Below the pieces are notes generated by a model. That model had not been told where the DNA came from. It made no database searches and saw nothing but the letters and a program-made list of their open reading frames with translations. Position numbers and translations under genes: made by a program. 64,000 nt of DNA from Phycisphaeraceae bacterium (GTDB lineage: Bacteria > Planctomycetota > Phycisphaerae > Phycisphaerales > UBA1924): the NCBI GenBank assembly GCA_019636565.1, contig JAHBXG010000013.1:1-64000 (forward strand), given 5' to 3'. The first letter of the stretch is position 1; every line of letters starts with the position of its first letter. Below, one piece after another: positions 49,081 to 57,498 of this stretch.

Positions 49081-49389
49081 GTGACCGACACCGAAATCCA
49101 AGCGATCGCCGACACAATTGTCCGGAAGTTCAACCCGGAGAAGATTGTGCTGTTCGGATCGCACGCCGCCGGAACAGCCGGGCCCGACTCGGACGTCGAT
49201 ATTCTGGTCGTACTCCCGTTTGAAGGTCCGCCGTATCAAACCGCGGCACAAATTCGGATTGCGCTTCCCCTTACCGTTTCGTTCGACATCATCGCACGCA
49301 CCCCGGCGCAGATTGAGTCCCAATCGGGCGGGCCAATTACCACGGCGGCGCTCGCGACGGGGCGGGTTCTCTTTCAGAGAGCAGCATGA
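49081..49389 (+). CDS. MNT-type nucleotidyltransferase (antitoxin-like)
   Basis: 102 residues from a GTG. Minimal nucleotidyltransferase motif G-S-x10-D-x-D: Gly26-Ser27 and Asp38/Asp40 in LFGSHAAGTAGPDSDVDILVV. In MNT-HEPN modules such a protein neutralises the HEPN RNase, in described cases by AMP-ylating it. The HEPN partner follows with an ATGA overlap, which supports a pair. Confidence 0.88.
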   Translation: MTDTEIQAIADTIVRKFNPEKIVLFGSHAAGTAGPDSDVDILVVLPFEGPPYQTAAQIRIALPLTVSFDIIARTPAQIESQSGGPITTAALATGRVLFQRAA

Positions 49390-49799
49390 CGTCGCCATCC
49401 GGAAAACCGCCCTCGCAGCCAGATCCTTCGCTGAATGTCCCGGAGTGGGTCTCTAAAGCGGAAGGCGACCTTGCCACGGCAACCCGAGAATTCGCCGTCG
49501 TTACCAAACCCAACTACGACTCGGTCTGTTTCCACTCTCAGCAGTGCGCCGAGAAATTGCTCAAAGCACTGATCGCGGCGCGAGGCGAGATACCTCCGAA
49601 AACCCACGACCTCAATCGGTTGCTCGAACTGGCTCGAACGGGCGACGATCGCCTCAGTTTCGATGCGAAAGTGTTGGCGGAACTCACCAGCGTCGCCGTC
49701 GATGTTCGATATCCGGGCTTCGGCGCAAGTCGAGACGACGCCGCAAAGGCGCTTGCCTTTGCCAAAGAAGCGTGGGATCGCATTCGCTTGCTGTTGTAA
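49386..49799 (+). CDS. HEPN domain protein (putative RNase toxin)
   Basis: 137 residues. The helical pattern WVSKAEGDLATATRE, CFHSQQCAEKLLKALIAARG, PPKTHDLNRLLELA and VDVRYPGFGASRDDAAKAL is that of HEPN domains. The classical R-x4-6-H motif is not certain here: only ARGEIPPKTH comes near, so activity is open. Its ATG overlaps the stop of the MNT gene. Together they may be a toxin-antitoxin unit or a regulatory pair. Confidence 0.86.
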   Translation: MTSPSGKPPSQPDPSLNVPEWVSKAEGDLATATREFAVVTKPNYDSVCFHSQQCAEKLLKALIAARGEIPPKTHDLNRLLELARTGDDRLSFDAKVLAELTSVAVDVRYPGFGASRDDAAKALAFAKEAWDRIRLLL

Positions 49800-49803
49800 C
49801 GCC

Positions 49804-51036
49804 ATGCGCATCCTCCACATTTCCACCCGCCTGATTCTCGGAGGATCGCAGGAGAACACCGTTCTCTCGTGCGAGGGGCAGACGCGCCTTGGTCACGATG
49901 TGCACCTCGCGTTCGGTCCGATTTTCGGACCCGAGGGCTCGCTCTTCGAACGCGCAAGCAACTTTCGCTGCCGCGACCCCAAGAGCAACGAAGAACTCCG
50001 CATCGGCATGCACGAAGTAAAGAGCATGGTGCGGGAGATCAACCCGATCAAGGACTTCCGCTGCTACTTCGCCCTCCGCAGCCTCATCCGCGATCTCAGG
50101 CCCGACATCGTGCACACGCACAGCAGCAAGGCGGGCGTGCTCGGTCGCGCGGCAGCATGGACCGAAGCGGCCCGCATGAAGAAATCCGGGCACAAACTCG
50201 GCGTCGTCCACACGATCCACGGTCCGCCCTTTCACAAGTTTCTGCCCAAACGCACTAACGCGATCTACGTCGCCAGCGAAAAGTTCGCGGCACGGCGCTG
50301 CCACCGAATCGTCTCCGTCGCCAACGCCATGACCGAGCAGTTTCTTGCGGAGAAGATCGGCACGTCCGACCAATACAGCACCGTCTACAGCGGCATGGAA
50401 GTCGATCGCTATCTCGATGCCCGCGACGCCGCCGGCAAGCCATTCACTTCCGACACCGTGCGTGATTCGCTCGGGCTGTCGCCCATGGACTTCGTCATCG
50501 GCACGGTCGCACGCCTCGCGGAACTCAAGGGTCACGACGATTTGCTCGACGCGCTCGGAACCGATCTCAAGGCCAATCCGAACTGGAAGTTGCTGTGGGT
50601 CGGCGACGGCTGGTGGCGCGATCGTCTGCTGAAGCGCGTGGCTGACATGGGCTTGGCCGATCGTGTTGTGACCACGGGCCTGGTCCCCAGTGAGCGCGTG
50701 CCCGAGATGATGCGGGCCATGGATGTGCTGGTCCATCCGAGTTATCGCGAAGGGCTTCCTCGCACGGTGCCTCAGGCTCTTCTCTGCGGCGTTCCCGTCA
50801 TCGCGTACGACGTCGACGGCACCAAAGAAATCTGTCTTGACGGAAAGACCGGCTTCCTTCTGCAACCGCGGGATCTCGAAGGGCTTCGGCTTGCCGTCAA
50901 AAAGATGTACGATGCACCCGATGAGCGCACGCGGATGGCCAACACCGGAAGAGAACTCTGCCGCGTGCGGTTCAGCGCCGAAACGATGGTGGCCGAACTC
51001 GAAAAGGTCTACGCCCAGGCTCTCGCGCTGGCGTAA
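49804..51036 (+). CDS. Glycosyltransferase family 4
   Basis: 410 residues of a GT-B enzyme. N-terminus MRILHISTRLILGGSQENT, THSSKAGVLGRAAAW, and donor half YSGMEVDRY, VGDGWWRDRLL, VTTGLVPSERVP, HPSYREGLPRTVPQALLCGVPV and DVDGTKEI. The GGAxE...HTHSSKAG pattern is that of glycosyltransferases for exopolysaccharide or O-antigen. The ATG at 49804 comes 5 bases after the HEPN stop codon. Confidence 0.93.
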   Translation: MRILHISTRLILGGSQENTVLSCEGQTRLGHDVHLAFGPIFGPEGSLFERASNFRCRDPKSNEELRIGMHEVKSMVREINPIKDFRCYFALRSLIRDLRPDIVHTHSSKAGVLGRAAAWTEAARMKKSGHKLGVVHTIHGPPFHKFLPKRTNAIYVASEKFAARRCHRIVSVANAMTEQFLAEKIGTSDQYSTVYSGMEVDRYLDARDAAGKPFTSDTVRDSLGLSPMDFVIGTVARLAELKGHDDLLDALGTDLKANPNWKLLWVGDGWWRDRLLKRVADMGLADRVVTTGLVPSERVPEMMRAMDVLVHPSYREGLPRTVPQALLCGVPVIAYDVDGTKEICLDGKTGFLLQPRDLEGLRLAVKKMYDAPDERTRMANTGRELCRVRFSAETMVAELEKVYAQALALA

Positions 51037-53062
51037 TGCCGCGGCAGTCGTCCTCGCAATCGCCCTTCATCTCTCCTCTGCTCAACCAACTCTCGCCCAG
51101 CGCCTGCGTTTCACCAACGACGAACCCAAGCCGAACACGGGCGAAGTTGCTTCATCGCTCGCATCGAAGGCCCGCGAGCAATTCGACGCGATGCGAGAGC
51201 AGGGTGCCGCCACCGCCATTGCGCAAGCCAAGCAGGTCTATCTGGCCGCGGCAGGCGTTCTGCTTGAAACCGGAGAAGGCAAAGGCGTCGGCGGCACGTT
51301 TCTGGTTGCCGCGGGCGTGGCATTGATGCGCGAGATCGAGGCAGTGTTTGCAATACTTGATGCAAAGCGCCTCGACGACAGCGCGATACGCTTGCTCGCA
51401 TCCGAACTCTCGCAAATCGTGGAGTCGCCGCCCGCGACATCCGCCGAACTCGACCGCGCACTGCGCGATGCGTTCGCCAATCTCCTCCAAGCGGCCCGAT
51501 CGCCAGCCGAGGCCGATGCGAGCCTATGGCCGTGGCCCGAAGTTGCGGACGCACCCGCGCCGGCGTGGCCCGATTTCGCCCGGCTCGGCCCCGAAGCAGA
51601 ACCTCTTGATGCTTTGCACAAGCGCTGCGAACTCGCGGAGCAATGGATCGCCTTCCGCCCCGGCGCGCGCGCGATGACGCGGCTCGTGATGGAAGCATCC
51701 TGGCCGCTGGGGCGAGAGAAGCAGATTTCCGCCGGCGTGTATCGGCGCTGGATGACCGAACTCACCCGGGGAGCGGGCGAAGTTCTCGCAGAATCAACCG
51801 GCGCGTCCGGTCTCGCCAGGTTGCAGCGTCTCGCCACGCTCGGCAAGGTGTTCTCGATGCTCGATGCCCTCGCGCCCGACCCCGGCGCAAAGCAACTGGA
51901 GAAGGCCCTCTTCGAAAAAGTCGAGATCATGCCCGACGACTCGGCAGCCTCCGACCAGGACGGCCTCTCGAGGCTCGAACAGTGGCTGGTGCTCGCCGCG
52001 GCCCGCAACACGCTGATCGACGACAAGCAGGTGGTGCGTCAGTTGCGCCCGGCGGTGCGTTCGATCGCCGATCTGGCAAGGCGTTCCCAGGCGGAGGTGT
52101 TTCAATCACTCCTTCGGGTAGCCAGCGATCCAGATGCCGCGGGCGACCCTGGCGTCATGGCGGCGGTGAATCTCTATTCCGAAAACCTGGATCTGCTCCG
52201 ATTGCTGCAACGCGCCAGTGATGCCGTTGCGGACTCAGGCGGCCCTGCAGGTGATCCGGTCGCCCGCGACAGCGCCAAACCGTTCACCGACGCGCTGCTG
52301 AAATTGTCGAAAGATGTGGCCAACGCCAGGAAGCGTGACGGTTCGCTCGCCGGGCTGCGCAATCTCGCGACCGATGTGGCCGACCTGCAGGAACTTCCCG
52401 GCGAACGGCGGCTGCGCGAAAAGGAACCGGCGATCGAAGCAGTCGTCGGCGCCAAAGGCGACGACGTTCTCGCGCTCATCGATCGCGAGCGTGCGGCATG
52501 GCGAAGAGATGTCGGTGCCAAGGCCGGCGCAGCGCCGGGAGGCGAGGTGCACGCGCAGAAACTCCGCGCGGTTGCGGTCGTGCTCGGCCTGGCGGTGGAT
52601 GCGGGCCGATGCAAAGAAATTGCGACCGATCCGGGCAGCCCGCTCCTGCGGTGGGGCGGCTGGTGGCTCGACAAACGCTCGCTCGACCGGTTTGCCTCCG
52701 ACGCTCTGCTCGCGGTGCCCGCGATGCTGGAGAGTGTGGAGCAGGGCGATCCGGGCTCTGCGATGGTCGCGGCCGAGGCGGGCGCGCGGACGCATGCCCT
52801 TGTCCTGCTCGCCGCGCTCCTTGCACGAGAGCTCGACGCCAAATCCGAAGTGACTTTCGACGATTTGACTGGCCTTCGCGCGGTCGCGACCGGGACGCCC
52901 GATCCGCAATCGGTGCTGCTGGCGCGATGGCGCCCGCAACTCGCGGCGGTTTGCCGATATGCTGAGGAGGGCGCCGCAGGAAATGCGGAAGCGAGCGCTT
53001 TCGCGTCAAGGCGTGCGGGCGAACTGCTCGACGCGATGAAGCGAAACGGAGGTGAACAATGA
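50921..53062 (+). CDS. Large secreted protein of unknown function (start uncertain)
   Basis: About 700 residues, Ala/Leu/Arg-rich, mostly helical, without a recognised domain. A convincing signal peptide (NAAAVVLAIALHLSSAQPTLAQ) is read from base ~51034, directly after the stop of the glycosyltransferase in another frame. But no ATG, GTG or TTG exists in this frame between the ATG at 50921 and the signal core, so translation would start 116 bases inside the glycosyltransferase gene, or from a non-standard codon or by frameshift. The next in-frame ATG (51191) would lose the signal peptide. The 3' end overlaps the cupin start (ATGA). Confidence 0.65.
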   Translation: MSARGWPTPEENSAACGSAPKRWWPNSKRSTPRLSRWRNAAAVVLAIALHLSSAQPTLAQRLRFTNDEPKPNTGEVASSLASKAREQFDAMREQGAATAIAQAKQVYLAAAGVLLETGEGKGVGGTFLVAAGVALMREIEAVFAILDAKRLDDSAIRLLASELSQIVESPPATSAELDRALRDAFANLLQAARSPAEADASLWPWPEVADAPAPAWPDFARLGPEAEPLDALHKRCELAEQWIAFRPGARAMTRLVMEASWPLGREKQISAGVYRRWMTELTRGAGEVLAESTGASGLARLQRLATLGKVFSMLDALAPDPGAKQLEKALFEKVEIMPDDSAASDQDGLSRLEQWLVLAAARNTLIDDKQVVRQLRPAVRSIADLARRSQAEVFQSLLRVASDPDAAGDPGVMAAVNLYSENLDLLRLLQRASDAVADSGGPAGDPVARDSAKPFTDALLKLSKDVANARKRDGSLAGLRNLATDVADLQELPGERRLREKEPAIEAVVGAKGDDVLALIDRERAAWRRDVGAKAGAAPGGEVHAQKLRAVAVVLGLAVDAGRCKEIATDPGSPLLRWGGWWLDKRSLDRFASDALLAVPAMLESVEQGDPGSAMVAAEAGARTHALVLLAALLARELDAKSEVTFDDLTGLRAVATGTPDPQSVLLARWRPQLAAVCRYAEEGAAGNAEASAFASRRAGELLDAMKRNGGEQ

Positions 53063-53568
53063 ATGCAACGCTGAAACCAGTCTTTTTGGGGCCGGAAGAG
53101 GGACCGACGCAATACGCGCCGGGAGGCGATCGGATCATCACCAAGTTGATCAGCACGCAGACGGGCGGGTTTGAATGGATCGAGACCGACGTCAACCCGG
53201 GCGGCGGACCGCCTCTCCATGTGCATGATCGAGAAGATGAAGTTTTCTACGTGCTCGAGGGTGAGATTTCGTTCTGGATCTGCGAGCAGGGCGACCGAAC
53301 GGGAAAAACCGGCAAGCGGTTCGTTGCGCGCAAGGGCGCGATCGTCTTCGGCTCTCGCGGCACAGCGCACGCATTCAAGAATTGCTCGCAGGTTCCGGCG
53401 CGCATGCTCGTCATGGCGAATCCCGGCGCGAACTTCGAGGCGTTCTTCGCGAAAATCGGCGCGCCGGATGCGGGTGGGAATCCTCCGTCCCAGCAGGTGC
53501 TGATCGAGCGCACGATGAAGCACGCATCGGAATTCGGGATAACGGTTCTGGGGCCAAATCCGCTGTGA
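53059..53568 (+). CDS. Cupin domain protein
   Basis: 169 residues, a single beta-barrel with metal-binding motif 1 PPLHVHDREDEVFYVLEGE (His, His, Glu) and motif 2 GTAHAFKNCS (His). Such small cupins can be dioxygenases, isomerases or binding proteins; the substrate is unknown. The ATG at 53059 overlaps the stop of the preceding gene. Confidence 0.9.
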   Translation: MNATLKPVFLGPEEGPTQYAPGGDRIITKLISTQTGGFEWIETDVNPGGGPPLHVHDREDEVFYVLEGEISFWICEQGDRTGKTGKRFVARKGAIVFGSRGTAHAFKNCSQVPARMLVMANPGANFEAFFAKIGAPDAGGNPPSQQVLIERTMKHASEFGITVLGPNPL

Positions 53569-53590
53569 AGGGGATTGACTACGGAGCGGA

Positions 53591-53738
53591 TTCACCGCCC
53601 AGACACAGAGAGCACGGAGCGAAGAATGGGAATCCGAATTGCTGATTCGCGGAACGGGCGGAGCAGACCATTCGATCACTATCCATCGTGTGCGAATGAA
53701 ATGAGTTTCGCTGTGTTCTGTGTGCTCCGGGGTGAAAC
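53591..53738. repeat. Palindromic interspersed repeat, copy B
   Basis: Left arm TTCACCGCCCAGACACAGAG onward (53591-53620) and right arm ending GTGCTCCGGGGTGAAAC (53709-53738), about 90 bases apart. The arm sequences match copies A and C. It sits between the convergent cupin and GNAT genes, 8 bases from the GNAT stop. Confidence 0.85.
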
Positions 53739-53745
53739 TTCTGCC

Positions 53746-54576
53746 CTAGCCGCGATTCGCAACCAGCCCCGGCCCGGCGCGCGCGAGAATGACTTTCGTA
53801 TACGCCGTTGCAAACCCCATCCGGCGCACGTTGCGTTCCGTGCCCGCGCCCGGGCGCGAGCCGATCGTTGCCACCCGCACACCCTTCGACGCGGCCAGAT
53901 TGAGCCGCGCCGCGATCAGCGACTGCTGAACTCCCCGCTTGCGGAATTCGTGCAGCGTGCTGAGGCCAAAGAGGCAGGCGATCTCGTTGTGCACTTCCAT
54001 CGCGCCGGCTCCCGCATCGTGCGTGCCCCGCGAATCTCGGATACTCGCGATAAACGAAACCGTGCGGGGGTGCTTCACCACACGCGCCCAGAGTTCGAAA
54101 TCGCTCTCCGGCGGCACAAAGCCCGGCGGGCTGAATCCGGTCATCGAGAGACGCGAGTAGGTGCGCACCTCGGCGTCATCGGATTTGTCGACGATGCGGA
54201 TGGAAATGGACGAATCCGGCGCCTGAGCGGGGCGCACGTGCTCATCGCCCGAGAGTTCGCGATAGAGCAGATTGTCGAAGTTGCGAACGCCGAAGCGGAG
54301 CGACTCGCAGTGCTTGATCAGCGAGGGATCGGCGAGCGGGCAGATTTCGATGCGGGGTTCGATTCCTGACGCTTCGTACCACGCCGCGAATTGCTCGACT
54401 TCTTCACGCGCCACCGGCCCGTTCATGCCGAGCCCAACCGCGATGTTGTTCCACGACCCGGGCAGATCGCGGCAGGCGACGCCGCCGGATTTGATGGGGA
54501 GCGTGTGCTCGGAGATTTCGGCGCAGCCGACGGCGAGGCGGGCTTCTTCGAGGCGGGCGATGGAGGGGATGTCCAT
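53746..54576 (-). CDS. GNAT-family acetyltransferase
   Basis: 276 residues. The C-terminal half has the acetyl-CoA binding pattern STLHEFRKRGVQQSLIAARLN (Q/R-x-x-G-x-G/A variant) and a typical end NVRRMGFATAYTKVILAR. The N-terminal ~130 residues are a separate helical domain. The acceptor is unknown. It follows the 54589 gene by 12 bases, and its stop is 8 bases from the repeat element. Confidence 0.85.
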   Translation of the reverse strand: MDIPSIARLEEARLAVGCAEISEHTLPIKSGGVACRDLPGSWNNIAVGLGMNGPVAREEVEQFAAWYEASGIEPRIEICPLADPSLIKHCESLRFGVRNFDNLLYRELSGDEHVRPAQAPDSSISIRIVDKSDDAEVRTYSRLSMTGFSPPGFVPPESDFELWARVVKHPRTVSFIASIRDSRGTHDAGAGAMEVHNEIACLFGLSTLHEFRKRGVQQSLIAARLNLAASKGVRVATIGSRPGAGTERNVRRMGFATAYTKVILARAGPGLVANRG

Positions 54577-54588
54577 GGAGGATTCAGA

Positions 54589-55518
54589 CTATCGCCCAGA
54601 ATCTGGCAAGAGGCGCATGCTCGGGTCTTTTGGCATTTTGATTGGGTGTTCCGCAAGCGCGTATTTCGCAACCAAGTCATCAGGTTGCAAAATGGTGCTA
54701 TGGATGCACATCCAAAGATCCAGGAATGCAGGATACCAAGCAGAACCGTACTCGACGGAAGTTCGCAAAATGGGCACAAGCGGTTTTTCACTGTCCTCGA
54801 CAGCGTGTGCGGGCTCTGCGCCTGTTGCAGTTCGGACGCCCCATGTCACAACGCCTTCTCCAAGCACGCATAGGGCTCGAACTACCGCACGGCGTTCTAG
54901 CTTGGCGCAGATGCTGACAAATATGTTTATTAAATGCTGAAAATCTTCATCCTTGCCGAGTCCTGCAGCCAGAATCATTGTGTGAAGCGGCACCGGTGCA
55001 ACGGCCGAGCATTCGCCGCACGTTCGATTTTCTGTAATACGTGCGCGGTCACACATAGGGCGGTCCAGTCTTGACGCCTTCACCAGTTTTTCCATGGCAT
55101 CCAGCAGCGATGATTCGGTAAGCGACTGCTTGATTTCCAAGACGGCGTATACCCCTTCGATGGGGAAAAACGATCGCTGAGCGCTTGGTACTGCGGGTTG
55201 TTTGATTTGCGGTACCCAGAATTTGTTAAAAACCAAGGCGTCGCAATGTCCGGCAGTAAAACCCTTTGCATCACAAACGACGCCGGAAACTACGGAATAA
55301 CGCGTCGGCAAGAGAGCGTCAAGTTCCCCGCGGACGATTTCTTCGAGCCCAGGACCGGAATCAAAGTTGTTTAAGTTGGTTTCTTTTTCTGCACTGATCC
55401 GATGGATTATCGCGTTCTCAATATGCCTGCATCTCGTTTGGAGGGCCAAGGAGATAGCGTCTTCAGCGCCTCGACTCGGCAGCCATTGAGAGGTATCTGG
55501 CAATTCGATTGAACTCAT
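54589..55518 (-). CDS. DUF6602-like, restriction-endonuclease-fold protein
   Basis: 309 residues. A conserved-looking core has VVSGVV, GHCDALVFN (Asp93) and YAVLEIKQSL (Glu128-x-Lys130): a D...E-x-K arrangement of the PD-(D/E)XK nuclease superfamily. The layout (charged helix, GLEEIVRGELDALLPTRYSV, then the D/ExK strands) recalls DUF6602 proteins. The C-terminal half has several Cys (MCDRARITENRTCGEC) that may bind metal. Base composition is clearly lower in GC than its neighbours, suggesting transfer. It may be nuclease-like and in defence, but no partner is nearby. Confidence 0.65.
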   Translation of the reverse strand: MSSIELPDTSQWLPSRGAEDAISLALQTRCRHIENAIIHRISAEKETNLNNFDSGPGLEEIVRGELDALLPTRYSVVSGVVCDAKGFTAGHCDALVFNKFWVPQIKQPAVPSAQRSFFPIEGVYAVLEIKQSLTESSLLDAMEKLVKASRLDRPMCDRARITENRTCGECSAVAPVPLHTMILAAGLGKDEDFQHLINIFVSICAKLERRAVVRALCVLGEGVVTWGVRTATGAEPAHAVEDSEKPLVPILRTSVEYGSAWYPAFLDLWMCIHSTILQPDDLVAKYALAEHPIKMPKDPSMRLLPDSGR

Positions 55519-55534
55519 GGTTCTCTGTCGAAAA

Positions 55535-56620
55535 TCAACTGAGAAGTCGCTTCCCAAAATCCAACTTCATCGCCGTCTTCGCCAGATACAGCGTCTCTTC
55601 CGCCACAACATTCGCCCGCTTCACGCCGTCTTTGATGATGTCGATGATCACATCATCGCCCCCTGGCTTTTCGTACTCGGCCCGCCGCGCCCGCATCGGC
55701 TCCAGCAGCGTGTTGATCGCCTCCGCGAGTTCCTGCTTGACGTGGCCGTCGCCGAGGTTGTCGCCTCGCGCGTAGCGGTCTTTGAGTTCCGCGACTCGGG
55801 CCTCGTTGGTGATGAACGCATCCACGAACTGAAAAAGAATGTTGGTCGGGTCGCCCGGTTCGGTCGGAGTCTGCCGCCCGGTGGTGATCTTGTTGATCTT
55901 CTTTTGCACATCCTTCGCCGTATCGCTCAGGAAGATTGCGTTGTTCAGGCTCTTGCTCATCTTCTGCTTGCCATCGCCGACTCCGGGCAAACGACCGACG
56001 CGCCCGATGAGCGCCTCGGGAATCGGGAAGACGCCTCCGGCCTGCACGTAGTCCTTGTCTTCCGTGCGGTTAGGCACGTTGCAGTACAACTGGTCAAACT
56101 TCCGCGCCGCCTTGCGGCACATCTCGATATGCGGGGCCTGATCCTCGCCCACCGGCACATACACCGGCCGGAACGCCAGGATGTCGGCACACTGGCCCAC
56201 CGTGTACATCGGAAAGCCAAATGAGTGCGAATCGCCCAGGCCCTTGGTCTCGAGTTCGTGGATGAGCGTCGGATTGCCCATCACATCGTTAAAACTCAGC
56301 AGCATCGCGAAGAACCACGTCAGTTCCGCGATCGCGGGGACTTCGGTCTGCAGGACGATGGTGGATTTTTTCGGGTCGATGCCCGCCGCGAGCCAGTCCT
56401 TGACGATCTCGATCGTGTCCTGGCGGATGTCGGCGGGCTTATCGAAGCGCGTGGTGAACGCGTGCATGTTGGCGAGCAGGAAGTAACAGTCGTACTTGTC
56501 CTGGAGCGCGACGCGGCGCTCGACGCTGCCGACCCAGTGGCCAAGGTGCAGACGGCCGGTGGGGGTGTCGCCGGTGAGGATGCGGGGCTTGGAAGTGGGG
56601 GTGTTCGGGCCGGAAGTCAT
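55535..56620 (-). CDS. trpS: Tryptophan-tRNA ligase
   Basis: 361 residues, a class I synthetase that charges tRNA-Trp. The HIGH-type motif H-L-G-H (residues 25-28) in TGDTPTGRLHLGHW and K-M-S-K-S (220-224) are present, with the DVMGNPTLIHELE and VGEDQAPHIE blocks between. ATG at 56620. It follows the prepilin-like gene by 36 bases and precedes the nuclease-like gene by 16. Confidence 0.97.
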   Translation of the reverse strand: MTSGPNTPTSKPRILTGDTPTGRLHLGHWVGSVERRVALQDKYDCYFLLANMHAFTTRFDKPADIRQDTIEIVKDWLAAGIDPKKSTIVLQTEVPAIAELTWFFAMLLSFNDVMGNPTLIHELETKGLGDSHSFGFPMYTVGQCADILAFRPVYVPVGEDQAPHIEMCRKAARKFDQLYCNVPNRTEDKDYVQAGGVFPIPEALIGRVGRLPGVGDGKQKMSKSLNNAIFLSDTAKDVQKKINKITTGRQTPTEPGDPTNILFQFVDAFITNEARVAELKDRYARGDNLGDGHVKQELAEAINTLLEPMRARRAEYEKPGGDDVIIDIIKDGVKRANVVAEETLYLAKTAMKLDFGKRLLS

Positions 56621-56656
56621 GGGCCCAAGCGTAGGAAAGTGCGTGCGGGCCGTGAG

Positions 56657-57385
56657 TCAGGGATTCTCTGGCACAAGCTGCGTCATCAACTCCGCCCACC
56701 GACTCTTCTGTTCCGACGTCCCCCAATCACTCTTCCGCACCGATCCATCAATGTACGACGCATTCCCATACGCCGTCTTCGACTTGTAGTTGTGCCATTG
56801 CCAGAGTTCATCGAGCACGGGCATCCACGGGGCCTGATCCCAGAGCCGCGTGATCGTGCGCCGGACGGTTTCAGAGTCCATGCCCCGCCTGTCGAGCTTG
56901 GTCATCTGTGCGCCGGGCACGTAATCGGCGCTCATGAAGACCTGCTTCGCGAAGGGAAAGTCGGCGTCGTAACCCATGGTCTCAACGATCTTCGGGTCGA
57001 CCGTGTTGCCGACATCGCGAGGGCACTGAAACGTCGGCGCAACGTCGTAGATCCACCAGCCTTTGCCGGTCTTGGTGTGAGTCTTCACGGGGCGGGCCAC
57101 ACCTGTCGCATCGCTCAAGGCGAACATCATGTCCTGAAATGGCTTCGCGGGCCCATCGGCCTGAAACGGAATGAATGAGACAAAGGGCAGCAGCCCGTCC
57201 TTGCCCCCCATGAGCGAGATGCCGGTCTGTGTCTGGCGCATGTTGGACATGCACTTCATCTGCGCCGCCTTGTCACGCGCGGAGTTGAGCGCAATCAAAC
57301 TCAGCCCGATCAGCACCGCGACGATCGCGATCACGATCAGGATTTCAACAAGCGTGATTCCCGGTGCACGGCGAGCCACAGACAT
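56657..57385 (-). CDS. Prepilin-type N-terminal cleavage/methylation protein
   Basis: 242 residues. Class III signal [19 protein letters not shown] (residues ~9-27) with Gly-Ile at the cleavage point and Glu at +5, then an alpha helix and a beta-rich domain of ~200 residues ending [12 protein letters not shown], the pattern of planctomycete pilin-like proteins. It lies beside trpS and has no other pilus gene near it. Confidence 0.9.
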   Translation of the reverse strand: MSVARRAPGITLVEILIVIAIVAVLIGLSLIALNSARDKAAQMKCMSNMRQTQTGISLMGGKDGLLPFVSFIPFQADGPAKPFQDMMFALSDATGVARPVKTHTKTGKGWWIYDVAPTFQCPRDVGNTVDPKIVETMGYDADFPFAKQVFMSADYVPGAQMTKLDRRGMDSETVRRTITRLWDQAPWMPVLDELWQWHNYKSKTAYGNASYIDGSVRKSDWGTSEQKSRWAELMTQLVPENP

Positions 57386-57498
57386 GTTTGTACTTACGGA
57401 ATCGATCGTGCGCAGTTGCAGCCAATTTCAACGGCGGGAGGCGCAGGCGTGTCCCGTTCCATGAAGCATCTCAAGACCGGCCCATTCGGAATCGAGGC

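Noticed and set aside
51036..51326. ATG overlapping the glycosyltransferase stop (TAATG) and a 96-residue frame
   Set aside because: The product is Pro/Ser/Arg-rich shadow sequence; the signal peptide and long protein are in another frame.
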